A model generated the notes under the pieces. The model searched no databases, was not told where the DNA came from, and worked only from the letters and a program-made list of their open reading frames with translations. Shown here in pieces: positions 1 through 11,489 of a stretch of 64,000 nt of DNA. The number at the start of each line of letters is the position of its first letter. Position 1 is the first letter of the stretch. Location: contig CM060734.1 in NCBI GenBank assembly GCA_030704615.1, positions 9,858,001 through 9,922,000 on the forward strand. The letters run 5' to 3'. The stretch is from Takakia lepidozioides. Lineage: Eukaryota > Streptophyta > Takakiopsida > Takakiales > Takakiaceae. The position numbers were made by a program, and so were the translations under genes.

Positions 1-2073
1 ATGGAGGACCATGACACACCTTCTCCAGTTCCATTAGAGTCTGTGAGGGGCATTGCCTGTGACATGTGCAGAGTGGGACTGTCACCACATGAGAGAAAGT
101 ACCAGGCTGGAAAGGGTGAAAGGGAGTGTAGCATTTTGTGAAGAAGTATTGGCCCAAGAGACAAGGAAGTAGTCGTCCCTTGGGCAGGTATATCAAAGGT
201 TCTTTATGAAGTCCAATATTGCTTTTCCATCTCAGCAGCTATTTTCAAGGAGGGGATTTTATGGTATGATGGGTGTGCAGGATGCACAAGAGAGAATTTA
301 TTTTCTTGAGATTTTTTGCATTAAGCTGACATTCTTTTCAAACTTGACATTATTTGCAACAGGAGTCCATGTTGATCAGCTTGGGACCTTCAAAAAAGAA
401 ATGTGAAGTTGAGACATGAGCTACATTGATTTCATACTTTTCAAGGTGTAATTGGCCTTTGAGAGTAAATTTCATAGGCTTCACATCAAATAGAAATCCA
501 ACAAGGATATCAATGTTGTTGTGAGAGCTACAAATGAGTGAATGGACTTGAATAGTGATACTTAAGCACCATATTCGTGCTTGGAATGAGGTCAATCAAG
601 CACGCACAGTGATGGTGTGAATATGTTTAAGCCATCACTTCCATGTGAAAAAACTACTTAAATGATATGAATTGCACTGTCACTTACTTTGTGTTGTAGT
701 AATTTGCATTGTTAAGACATGAAATTCGTGGAGATGAAGTTAAGCAAGATTTTGGCACGGAAGTAGTATCCCAACACTATGTATTAAAACTCACACGTAA
801 TCCATGTCGTAATAGAGCAAACGTAATTAGTGTCATTCTCATGCCATCAAAGTAACGTATATCACATGGATAATTTGTTTGACGACATCCGTGCCACAAT
901 CGTTAGGTAGTCGTGGCCTAGCAAATTTGAGATGCAACCCGGGTATCAATACTGATATCAACCCGGATAGGTAATACCATACCCGGGGTAGGTACGGTGG
1001 CCAATACCCGGGCAATACCATACTAGGGGCAATATATACCTTGCTCTATACTATGGTACATACCATACACGTCTGGTATAGCAATGGACAAGATTGGTAT
1101 TGATACCAGTATTGCTGCTATGTGAGCCTCCAAAGGCACATTAGGTGTATATGTGGAGTTAGGGCAAGGGAATTCAAGGGCACTTTAGCATTTATGGCAT
1201 CTACTTTATACTCATGTGCAATGTGCAAAAATACATGTATGATATGGTGTATTTTAGCAATGTGCAATGTGTATGAGCAATGTATTTGGTATGTGCATTG
1301 TGTTGTAATTGTGATCCATCGTGAAGGTCAATTCTTTTTCTCAGGTTATTGAATATTTTCTTGAATCTACTAAATATTTCATATACATACCCCGACAATA
1401 TTCATATTCCCCCCACATGAGATGGGAAAAAATAAATATTGATACCCTACTAATATACATCCACAATTTTATGCTATATACCCCTCATATACCCTACCCG
1501 GCCCCCTTACCCCAATACCAGGACCATAACAGTACTGGGAAATGTGGGCCGTTGTGATACCAAGAGCAGTCCGGTATCATATTTTCGTGATACCAGTCCA
1601 ACACTGGTGTGAACACTTGATTTTGTACCTAGGCTCTTGGACTATATAATACGTGAACAGTCATAGTGTGGACTGTGTCGTTGAGCATATACTATACAGT
1701 CATCTTATCTTCCAGAAAGAACCAAGTAATTTTCTTTTATGAATTTATTAAGTATAACAGATCAAATCATTGTCCGAGGAAAGCCCACTTTGCTATTAGC
1801 CCATGTTGCAAGAGTATAAATGTTCCAAGAGGAGTGGGGGAAGGTGTGTCGTCAACCAGCTTCTCCAAATTGCTGACGACCTCAACTTGAAGATCCAGCG
1901 TACAGAAAGTACTGTATATCCAGCTGCTTCTAGACACCATAAGCTCATGGAGAGAGTCTAAACTAATAGGCTCTAGATAAGCTTTTTGCAACATTTTCAC
2001 ATTACTGTTAACAAGTGATCTGTGGCTTGTAGTGCAGCAACATCAACAAAAGATTTGTGCAAAGACTAAGTAC
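1..2073. other. No recognisable gene; repeat-rich leading segment
   Basis: Only short, mutually overlapping open frames occur and none resembles a known protein. Around 940-1110 the sequence holds several TACCCGGG-type words and a pair of imperfect inverted 13-mers (GGTATCAATACTG near 943 and its near reverse complement near 1094), which suggests a small decayed inverted-repeat element. A 24-base segment ending in GCAAATTTGAGATG near 912-935 recurs near 11467-11490. Confidence 0.5.
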
Positions 2074-2606
2074 CTGCGATGCAACTTTCTTGCCACCTTT
2101 GTAATCATTTCCCTTTGTGCCATCCCCAGCAAGTGTCCGGACTGTCTCATGTACAAAGTCAATCTCCCTGCAACCTCCACATCTCTCTTCTCAGCTCTTT
2201 TCCCTGATAAGCTATACGTTGTTCACAGGCAAGAAGTTCAAATTGATGCATGAACTGAACAAGTGATGTGCAAGTAGTGGTGAGAGAGACTTCTCCTCAC
2301 AGCACAACAGTCCAAGCAGGTCCTCCTGTCTATTTAGGAGAAATATCAGCTTATAGCACACTACTGGCTCCACAAACCACGGCAACCAGACATGCAATAT
2401 TTAAAGGGCTCTTCAAAAGCTTACACTATAAACTTTGAAGTTTGCCACTGAGCAGATGTGAAAAGTTCACATGGATTTACACTATATTTTCCAGAATAGT
2501 CAAGTAAGCATGCAGCACTTGCATGGAAGTAAAGAAACCCACCTAAGAGCATGATTCTCAGTGTCTGCAACGTAGAGGACATTCTTGGTTGCATTGTATG
2601 CCACAC
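2074..2606 (-). pseudogene. SOQ1-like gene fragment, two NHL-repeat exons
   Basis: Two minus-strand exons are visible, 2606-2543 and 2167-2074, separated by an intron that starts GTGGG and ends GTTGCAG. The first encodes VAYNATKNVLYVADTENHAL and the second continues in the correct phase with DFVHETVRTLAGDGTKG. This is the NHL beta-propeller signature of SUPPRESSOR OF QUENCHING 1, a thylakoid protein with HAD phosphatase, thioredoxin-like and NHL domains that limits photoprotective quenching in the lumen. The second exon ends in a good donor (CAG, GTACTT). No HAD, thioredoxin or further NHL exon is found on either side, so this is a two-exon fragment and not a working gene. The retained intron means it was copied or left behind as DNA, not as a processed transcript. 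The family call rests on recalled motif similarity, not on an alignment. Confidence 0.7.
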
Positions 2607-3154
2607 CTTGCAGGTGCACTCACACAAGCATTTGTCATCCCTCTCCCCATTCGAGGAAATGCAGGAAATGTTGCTCCCCACTCTCTCTATGTCACTGGCC
2701 CCTCCCTCCGACATTCTTTCTTGACTCATGTACATAAGAAGCATATGCACAGGTGTACTCACAGAACAATGCCCTTTGGCATCTCTTTGTTGTTCTCCAC
2801 TAACAATACTGATCGCATTTTCTCTGTTCATTTAAGTGACATTTGTTAAAAAGTATGAGGTTGATACTGATAACAATGCACAGAGGCTGTAGGACAAGCC
2901 TACAGCTAATGTCCTCAATTACTGCAAATTCACGGGTAGTTGTTCACTGTCATCACCGATGTGCAAGACCAGCAAGCAACACACACTAGTAATTTCACCT
3001 AGAGTATATTGAAAACACAGTTGCTGTTCACACTTCTCTTCAGGATCTAACATCTTTCATTTTGGGTAACACCTGCCCACACAAACCTTTTGGTCCCAGT
3101 TCTTAGCCGGTACCAAATGACAATCAATTTGAAATATTTGTCTTCATTTTCTAC

Positions 3155-3301
3155 TTGGAAGACTGTTCCTTCACTTTGCTCCTCTGCAAAAGCTATTAAG
3201 GCCACCATCCCGACACACGTGCGCACCCGGTACAGCTTCTGCGCCATCTCGGCATCACCTCGCTGGACCGCATTGAAGTCCAGCTCAACAGTGTTCTGCC
3301 A
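3155..3301 (-). pseudogene. Exon fragment of an unidentified gene
   Basis: A 49-codon frame runs from an acceptor (TTAG, TGGCAG) to a plausible donor (CAA, GTAGAA). It encodes a peptide containing ELDFNAVQRGDAEMAQKLYR and then VGMVALIAFAEEQSEGTVFQ. Clean acceptor and donor sites and balanced residue use make a real exon likely. I do not recognise the family. It lies between the SOQ1-like and KAS III fragments on the same strand and could belong to either insertion or be a third captured fragment. Confidence 0.4.
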
Positions 3302-3439
3302 CTAACCTAGGACTAACCTATACAGCAAACAACTGTCACACATAAATCAGCATCTCAAGGAAGCTAAATATTTCCCAGACTTGAAGTTCACGATAAACAC
3401 ACTATCAACCGCGTAATACTACATCGCAATTGTCCTCTT

Positions 3440-4795
3440 CATCGAGTGCTAGGGGGATTGATGCTGCACTGGTGTTGCATAGTTTGCAAGGTTGGAGATT
3501 ACTCTCTCTGATGGTATCTGCAGACGCTCTGAACCGAGACAAGAATTCTCTGATTTGCCTGTGGTCACCACAAGCCAAAGATACATGTTATCATTGTCCA
3601 TTGCATGTCAAACCCTAAAACTGCTCAAGTACTATCAAAAGGCTTTTGCTTCAGTAACACCTTCCTATACAAAAATGCACCCTACCAGATACCTGTCAAC
3701 AGATCTATCTGCTTCACCAAAGCGGAGTTCACTGGGATGGAAGAAGTAAGCACAGGCACAAGGCAAGCAGACAGACAAAGACAATAAAAGAGATGGGAGC
3801 AAGAGAGCTGATTTGATTCCTTACTTGGTGGAGAAGCAACCAGTCCAAATTTGCTCCAGTAAGGCCAGCCTCCTCTAATGCTGCTTCCACCACCTGGGGC
3901 ACTGCTCGTACAGGAAACCGGAAGACCTCCTTCCCATTCATTTGAAGACATTTGTAGGACGCTCTGGCCGGCAACTTTGTGAGGGTGCCATTTGTTGCAG
4001 CTCCATTCTGTAGGGAAACTTCGATGTTGTCTAATTGTACATGCAAACTCCTGCATTTCCCCTCATCTTGTCATTCAAATGTACAGCACCCTCTCTTTGC
4101 TTCTCTGAATGCAGAAGTGCTCAAAGCAGGGAATCACTTGAATAGATATGCAACTCACACTGCTTCTTAGCTAAAGATTTGATTGCATCATTAGCAGTGA
4201 GGGGGGGCATGGCTGAGTGTGCATCAAATGACTATGAGGGCCTGCTGGTTGTAGTTCATAACAATAGGTGATTTCTGGTATCAGCCCTTCCATGTATATA
4301 TGTCAGCAAAGGTTATCAGAACCCAATTTGCTGACCATAGCAGCTACACAGAGGAGAAGTAAGATAGAGAAGACTCACTTGTGGCCACCTCCATCACTAC
4401 GTAGATCAAATCCAAGCAAGCTGTCCTGATCGTCACTTGCTGCCTGTATGCGATGTATCAGCACAGTGATATCAGTGCACACAAGGGAATCACTTAGAAT
4501 AGTCAAACCTCTGCAATAAAAACAAATAGTAACAAAAGGTCTCCACTCATGAAAGTTAGACCCAGCCACAAACAGTATCTCAGCAGTTTGCTGTCTGAGA
4601 TTGTGCAGCTCTCCCCAGAACTGGTTGTCAATACAACTTGCACTTGTAAATGTGAAATTGGAAGTCTTCTGTATACCTGCAAGACCAAAGCCCCTGAAGC
4701 ATCCCCGAAAAGGATGCAAGTGCCTCTGTCTGTCCAATCCACATATCTGGATAGAGCATCTGCACCTATCACCAGCGCATTCTTGTAGCCTCCAC
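3440..4795 (-). pseudogene. 3-ketoacyl-ACP synthase III (KAS III/FabH) gene fragment, frameshifted
   Basis: KAS III condenses acetyl-CoA with malonyl-ACP to start plastid fatty acid synthesis. Four exons are visible on the minus strand. 4795-4677 encodes [20 protein letters not shown] and continues to [10 protein letters not shown]. 4443-4379 encodes LLGFDLRSDGGGHK. 4030-3825 encodes CLQMNGKEVFRFPVRAVPQV and ends in DWLLLHQ, which holds the catalytic His. 3558 to about 3440 encodes ERVISNLANY, which leads to the catalytic Asn, then TSAASIPLALDE. Splice sites are GT-AG throughout. The last exon has two single-base deletions: one soon after ANQRI, and one where NLANYGN should be read (CTATGCAAC lacks a G). 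The exons with the active-site Cys and the transit peptide, and the final exon, are missing. It is therefore a partial, decayed copy with introns kept. The match is from remembered family motifs and is strong. Confidence 0.85.
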
Positions 4796-5014
4796 CTGCA
4801 CCCGACCATTCCTCTTCCTTTTCAGGATTAAAGGGTACACAATGCTGGCAATCACATATCCTAAGAGGTGATGCTTGTGATAGTCTCATCCTCTGCATCC
4901 CTGGCAAACCTCCTCATTAGCACAGCTACAGTCGCAATAACAGAAATATCTTGTAGACACCCATAACATAGCTAGACCTTGCTAGTTTCAGTGGAATACC
5001 CCCAGCAGGACTAT

Positions 5015-5674
5015 CTACGGTCTCTGTATTGCCCTTGTGAGCCAGGGACCTCCCTTGAAATCCGCATCACAGGGGGTTTTCTCGACATAGGTAGCGTCAG
5101 GTTTCCCAGCCACTCGAAATCTTTTCCTTCCAACAGTAAACCCTTCTCTGTAGGCATCTGCTGGTCCCGGTATTGTAATGGATAACGTTGCCTCAGTTGC
5201 TGTGGTAGCTACCTGTCCGGTCCTTCCTCCGATTTCAGTAGATAGTCGTCCAATTTCGGACTGCAGCGAAGCAAGAGCTTGTTCCAAACGCTTCAACACT
5301 TCAGCGCCTTGATTTCTAGTTTGTAAACCTAAAGCTTCTTCTCTCTCATGCACATTTCTGTACGGGTTCGGGTCTGGGAGAGAGAGGGCTCGGGAAACAC
5401 ATAGTAGTCTCTGGGACTGCACCTGATCCCGCTGTTCGGCAATATGATTTCCACATGCTGAAAAACCAATACCTTCTTCTCTTCTACTGTTTCTCGAACA
5501 TACAAAATCAGGCTCTTCGGTTGTCGGTGCAGCTTGTGCAATTCCAAACACCCCTGTTTCTGGAAAGAAAAAAGGATTGTCGAGCTTCTCCTGACTAACT
5601 TGAGATAGAATTTTTTTTTTTCCTTCCCCTTGCCAAATCAGATCAAAGACATCTGCCTCCAACTCCGCTCCCAT
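5015..5674 (-). other. Open frame of 219 codons, unknown
   Basis: A minus-strand frame starts at ATG (5674-5672) and stays open for 219 codons. It contains a heptad-like stretch (EVLKRLEQALASLQSEIGRL) followed by a Thr/Ala-rich part and a basic end (FTVGRKRFRVAGKPDATYVE). The first residues contain acidic patches and no clear transit peptide. No family is recognised. It sits directly 5' of the KAS III exons on the same strand but does not look like KAS III N-terminal sequence. It may be another captured fragment, or the 5' part of a chimeric transcription unit that reads on into the KAS III exons; only transcript data would tell. Chance openness is possible but not favoured, given the coherent coiled-coil section. 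Confidence 0.35.
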
Positions 5675-8600
5675 GTCGACATGGAATTCAATCTTGCAAG
5701 CAAACCCTCACTCGTCCTCCAGGGCGCCAAAAATCCCCGTACTATACTATACGGTATATAATATATACCATATATATATTTACATATATTGTTCCATCTT
5801 TAAATCATGCCTTCAAGTTCACTGTCCGATCCTGGCTGCCAAAGCACCAAAATCCCCGTACCAGATTTATGTCCCAATGATGGCCCGGTATGTTAGGTAC
5901 GCCGCTCTCCAATGTCCATCACCATCCTTTCCGACTTCTCTCTTTGCCTGCACTGTGTGCCTCTCTCTCTTTTCCTCAGCTGCAGTTTGATCAAGATCCA
6001 CTTCAGGAGTGCTGTTGTGATCTTGGAGATATGGGGAGTCAGTGAATTGCCTAGAAATACATGTGCCAAGACCTGAGCTCCCAATTTCTGTTCTTACATT
6101 GGACAATGGATAATCATTTCAGCTCACAGACACTTTCTTTGTTATACGCCTTCCACTGCTTTCTCCTTTGGCTCCTGTCATTGTGCCGCCTTAAACTAAG
6201 TGGACAAGGAGGGATAGTTGAGCTTCATGATGACTAAATTTGGTATCAGGTATAGAGAGGGGCATGCGGTGAAGTTGTTCTTTGGTTTCAATTATTACTT
6301 GGCCAACTTTCACTAACAGCGAGCTTTGGACATAAGGAACACGGCATACATCATTATGACCCGTCCGCTGCTTCGGTACCATGGTCGAATCTTTGTCCTA
6401 ACATTTAGCAAGGATCTAGGTTTGATTTTTAGCTGGAGGATTCCACCTGGAGTCGAGAGGAGCATTTGAATGGAAGTGTGAATCATAACACGCACAAAGG
6501 TAGTTCCGTGACATTTGTTGTTGTTTTCTGCCAGTGAGAAACCTAGGAGATGTTACGTTTAGACTGCATCTTACTCGGGGCGAGAATCTCTTTCAGATGA
6601 CAAAAACATTCAAATGACAGTGAGTGCCGTTGAGGTGTCTCAGAGGCTTTCCCAGGGATGTTCTTCCATGTGGTAAAACCGATATGGATCTCTCCGGATG
6701 TGTCTGAGCTTCGGAAGCATGAGCCAATCTGCAGTGGAGACTCCATGTGGTGGCGTCCTCCTCTTCAGCATCCTGTAGCATTGTTGCAAGAAGTACCTTC
6801 TACCCCACACTCCAGTGTGCATCAAATGAAATTCTTCCCCTTCACTTCCAGTTAATGTTTTCCTCGAATCTCCACGGCCACATTTTCAGAAAGCCTGCAT
6901 TGTTTGCCTGCTTTACATCTGGATGATAGTCGTTAGCTTTTTTGGCTCATGTTTATTTGCAGCACCGAACATGTACAAAATATCGCAGAATACAATGTCC
7001 TTCACATTCTGGCCACTTGGATTTGGTGTCTTTGCCCCCACATGATTGCCCTCACACTATCACTTCCTCACTCAGCCACCTTTTCTGAGAAAGACAGGCA
7101 TGCAGATGGAGGATATGGACAGTGAAATCCAAGTTCCGTTGCTCCTAGACCAAGCTGAGGATATCTCCAGTGACCACCATGATGAGATTCTTGGAGTTTC
7201 CACCTCGGGTGGCTAAGGGATGGGTGAGTAAAAGCCACTCGACATTTGGCGACCATACTGGGGAACTGAGTCAAGAACAACCAGATGTGACAGGCATCTG
7301 GTGGGATCATGGTGGATCGAGAATCAAGGAATTTGTAGTTTAGGGCACTCCCAACAGAAAGTGCAAAACCAGCGGCATGTCTATGGGTAAGTTTCTCCTA
7401 TTCAGGTGTAGTTTTCACACAACTTAACATTTGTTAAGCTCTAGGGTGAAACAATTATCTTCAGTTCTCTTGCACCTCCACTTCAGCTCAGGTGCAAAAG
7501 GTTTTGGTTGGCTCATCTTCGTTGAGCATTACAAGCTTGTTGCCATTTGGTTTTTGAAACAGGAGGCCTTGGCTCAACTCATGTAAAGTCTGATTGAGCT
7601 TATAGAGGCATTACTTTTTGGGCTCTCCTCATTATGCATCGCTTCCTACATTCATGATCTCTTCTAGAGACATCACTCAGCGAATTTGGAAGTAAATCTC
7701 CTCTGTTCCAATCAGAAGTTGTAGAGCTTGTTTAGTAGAATTTGAGTTGACATTGACTGTGCTCACCACAATGCCCTTTGTTGGCCACTTGGTTGGACCT
7801 TTTGTATCTACAGGCCACTCTTGAAAAACTTTCTCAGCTGTATCAATTTCAATCAATAATTTACAATTGATTCTCACTGAGAAATCTGGCACTGGTGTGT
7901 GGGTGCGGACAGGTACACGGGCTTCACAGTTGCCAAGTGGAGCATCACAATAATGATTGGTGTTCTTGTCGGTAAGCCCTTCCCTACCTTGTACTTCTTA
8001 AGGGGCCCTACAAGTCCTATTTATTGTGAGATAAAATATTCTAACCACTGGTCCCCCCCTCCAATGCAGTAACAAAAGCATGCGTACTTTTCTGGGCTCT
8101 CGTACTCCTGGTTTCAGGGCTAGAGAGAATGTAAGACTTTGTTTGCCATAGCCTTGTGGCCACAGACCCCGTGCCCAGTTTTGACGGAAACATAGGGAAT
8201 AGGCACTACCTTAGTGAGGGGCTCATCCAATAGGTGACTTACCTAGAAGCACTTAGTTCAGGCTTTCCAGCTCTTCACACGAGCATCAATTTGCTGTGTG
8301 TGAGCAGCTCAGAATTTTAAACTAGAGAGAGAGATGTACTCATAAGTCGTTGTTTTCCGTAGCCTTGTGGCCATTGACCCCGTGCCCAGTTTGAGTGGAA
8401 CAGAAATCTTCCAGGCTTTGCGACAGGGGAAATTGACACTCCTCCCTAGTTTCTCTTTATCGTTTCAGAGTCTTCTCAGGGTGAGTTGAAGTCATTGATT
8501 CGTTCAACTCATGGCTGTATGATTCCAGCCTTTATGGCCTATGGTGAACAGAACATGAGTGTTGTGAGTGTTCATTTACTCTTCATTTGCTGTATTGTAT

Positions 8601-9149
8601 TCAGTTTGGCAGCGGAATTCTAAAAACATTCAACACTTTTACACATGCAAATACAATTTGCACCATGTATGTGCTTTTCTTGTTCTTATGAGACTGTGAC
8701 AATTAAAGTTGTGTTGTGTGCTGAGAGGGAGGTGGAATATCAAATTGCTTTATTGAGGTGGTACATCCTGCTCTTAGTGATACTGTGGTTTGTACGTTTA
8801 ACTCGGGGCTTACTGGCAGATATGGGACACAGAGATGATTCACCCGGGCTGAGGGGAACAGTTTTACAACTCCAGTCTGCCAGTCATGACTGAATCCATC
8901 CTCAACAACGTCACTGTATGAGACCCCTCCTTCTATTTCTTGTTTCTTTGTTTATCTCAGAATGTGCAGTTTCCCTCGCTATTTCCTATCTGCTACAGGT
9001 CCTTCCCTGCATCTTCTCATTTTCTGTCCTTGGCTTGACTACCATAACCTCCCCATGGATGGAATCTTTCTGGATATAAATTGCTTCAACTTTGTCCCCA
9101 ATTACTTCTGTCATGCAACAAAGACATAGTGGTACCATCAGGAATCGTT
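5675..9149. other. Gene-poor stretch with short near-repeats
   Basis: No convincing exon was found. Two approximately 55-base near-identical segments (8141-8196 and 8351-8406, sharing TAGCCTTGTGGCCA and GACCCCGTGCCCAGTTT) lie about 210 bases apart, each preceded by a CTAGAGAGA-type word, so this part is a degenerate tandem duplication. A 61-codon minus-strand frame at 6825-6640 and an 80-codon frame at 7310-7068 are not recognisable. Confidence 0.4.
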
Positions 9150-9658
9150 CCCACACTAAATTCTTCGGGTGCTGAAGGCGAGCGTCTGAAAGAAGCTGCC
9201 AATATTTACAAGTCCCTCTCGACACTCGGGTAATTTTAAGCTTCATGTTGGGATTGTGTGGGTAGAGAGGCAGAAAGGAGATAGAAGAGGCACATTTATT
9301 TGGTCTCTATCCTATTGTCCTCATGATCCGTGCAGCCTTGTCATCATGATCTTGGTGGAAAATGGAAAACTGCGTCATGTCCCTTATCGTGATTCAAAAC
9401 TCACATTTCTTCTCCAAATACTCCATGAGCCCCCTCTCTCTCTCCCTCTCAAATCGTAACATCTTTGGTTTTTGCATGAGTTTTAATCTGAACTGTTTAT
9501 AGTTGGACTGTGTACTGCTGTTCACTAAATGACGAATGCTCAACATGTAGGATTCTCTGGGAGGCAACTCAAAAACTACCCTGATCGCCACTATTAGTCC
9601 TTTGAGCTGGTATGTAACCAGAGTCTGGTCCGTGCAAATTTTTATTTTTTTAATTTTA

Positions 9659-9709
<51 letters not shown>

Positions 9710-10078
9710 CTCTTTGTTGAGAGGGTTGATTCAAAATAACCTGCACCTGCTCAAGTCTCCAATGAATTATCTACTTTCCTATCTTGGCAACCATCTAACA
9801 TGGAGTTCTGGCTTGACAGCAATGCACTGGAGACGCTAAGTACCCTCAAATTTGCACAGCGTGCCAAGCTTATCCGTAATACTGTATGATGCTGATCCTC
9901 ATCTTGTTCCCTATGGGTATGAGCAAAGCATGTTTAGGAAATACAGACAGTTGTGCTTGTATGTCTATCTATTTTATGTTTGGGGGTTGTATATGTAGGG
10001 GTATGTGGATGACTTCAATTCTGGACTTGATTGTGTTGACAGGCCATTGTTAATGAAGACGCGTCTGGTGATGTGAAA
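9150..10078 (+). pseudogene. Kinesin-12-like motor-domain fragment
   Basis: Five plus-strand exon pieces spell the end of a kinesin motor. About 9150-9229 encodes SSGAEGERLKEAANIYKSLS, the region after switch II. 9336-9418 encodes HVPYRDSKLTFLLQ. 9551-9609 encodes DSLGGNSKTTLIATISP. 9820-9883 encodes NALETLSTLKFAQRAKLIRN. 10043 onward encodes AIVNEDASGDV, the neck region typical of plant kinesin-12 (PAKRP/POK) proteins. Splice phases fit between consecutive exons. The donor after exon 9336-9418 reads ATAC where GTAC is expected, and the DLAGSE part upstream is scrambled. Motor residues needed for nucleotide binding (P-loop) are absent, so this cannot make a motor. Coding similarity stops just after GDV, and a receptor-kinase exon follows within 60 bases. 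Confidence 0.85.
9666..9714. repeat. (CT)n microsatellite
   Basis: An almost pure CT dinucleotide run of about 49 bases within a pyrimidine-rich part of the intron between two kinesin-like exons. Confidence 0.95.
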
Positions 10079-10134
10079 GATCCTCTCAAACGGAGGATAC
10101 AATTGGGAAGTGACAGATGTGTCTCTTCACAGCT

Positions 10135-10203
10135 CAATTGAAAACAGCACTCAACTGGGGAACAAGGCTTCGGATTGCTATGGGTGTTGCAGCTGGCCTG
10201 CAG
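10135..10203 (+). pseudogene. Receptor-like protein kinase exon fragment
   Basis: A short plus-strand exon encodes QLKTALNWGTRLRIAMGVAA then GLQ, followed by a GT donor (CAG, GTATGT). This is the plant receptor-like/Pelle kinase signature L-x-W-x-x-R-x-x-I-A-x-G-x-A-x-G-L just before the catalytic loop. A plausible acceptor (TTCACAG) precedes it. No HRD, DFG or P-loop exon follows or precedes it. It sits about 60 bases after the last kinesin codons on the same strand, so the two fragments are fused at DNA level. The call is from motif recognition over 23 residues only. Confidence 0.55.
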
Positions 10204-11489
10204 GTATGTCAACTGCACTTTTGTTTCTCTAGTTGACTTATTTAAGTCAGTAGTATGGACAATAACAATTAACACCTTCCAAAAAATGTCTGTATCTTTC
10301 CAACCCTTGTAGCTTTTGTGTCGTTATGAGTTCTGCATTTCAACCCAAATGGCTAACTTGATGTTGTGGTTTCACCAGTGATATGTTGAAGGTGGAGGTG
10401 GCTGACTGCTACAGGGCTGAGTGGGGCTAAGTGGCTGAACTTTCTGTAGGAATACGCAGGGTACGGTGGATGCGAGTGGCGAGTGCTGGTCTTGTCCCCC
10501 ATTGAACCTCAGCATTGACTGTTCCTCCGAATCCAAACAGGTTTTGAGGAACAGGGATGTCAAATATCGGTTGGTTTTAGTACTGGTAATGATCGGATGA
10601 TGAGCATCGCCAACAACAATCATTTACAGTCATTTTATGCAGCTTCCCAGAAGTACCCTAGTTTCATGCTCTTGCTGTGGCCGCGAGCTTCCAATTCTCT
10701 GCTGATTCAATGCGAGACTTCAGTCGTACCAGAAGCATAGTAGTGGCCAGGGCTGGAGATTAGGTGAGGTTAGTTATTATGAAGTTTTTCAGCTCTAGCT
10801 CACCCTCACGGTGCTTGTCCCCATGCTTGACCGACCCATTTTCTTCTTTTCGGTATGCTTCACATCTCTAATTTGAGCTTATAGCAACATTCTAGAAAAC
10901 ATTCCAAAATTGAGAGCTCAAGGGGAGAACTCTTTTGAGGGATTGAGTTCTCTTTGGCTTACTTTGTACTCAGCTGCGTACTTCTTTGAATTTATCTTTT
11001 ATTTCAATTTGTTTGATCAAAATTGTCTAAATAAATCATATGGATTATTTATCAATTCAAATTTATCAACAATCTACACATAAAGCTATTACAATTCTCC
11101 AGAAGTGCACAGTGCACACCAATATAATGCTAGCCAAGTGCCACACGAAATTAACATGTCCTCCGTTGCCCACAACTACTACAATATCAATTTAGCATAG
11201 ATACCATGAACACGCTGGGAACACATTTTCAATGACGTTGTCGTGTGAATATGCAAACCCATATTGCACGAATGCAATAGGAAATTGTGCGAGATGGACA
11301 CAATCACAGTATACACGCCAATCGCATTATTTTGGTATAATATTTGTTAAAATCATGATGATATCATGATCGTGTGGTTATAATGTTTAACAAGATGACA
11401 CGGATATAGTTTGGATGTAGTACAAACCTATGAAACTCCGAAAAAAGTGTCGTATCCGTTGAGTATCCGTGGCCTGGCAAATTTGAGAT
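10204..11489. other. No gene seen; AT-rich spacer
   Basis: Only short frames are present and no exon signature was recognised. The stretch ends with a phrase (GTGGCCTGGCAAATTTGAGATG near 11469) that is also found near 914, possibly the edge of a shared repeat family. Confidence 0.4.

Noticed and set aside
4503-4907. 134-codon minus-strand frame as a complete protein
   Set aside because: Only its middle is KAS III exon sequence. The rest is flanking intron read in the same frame.
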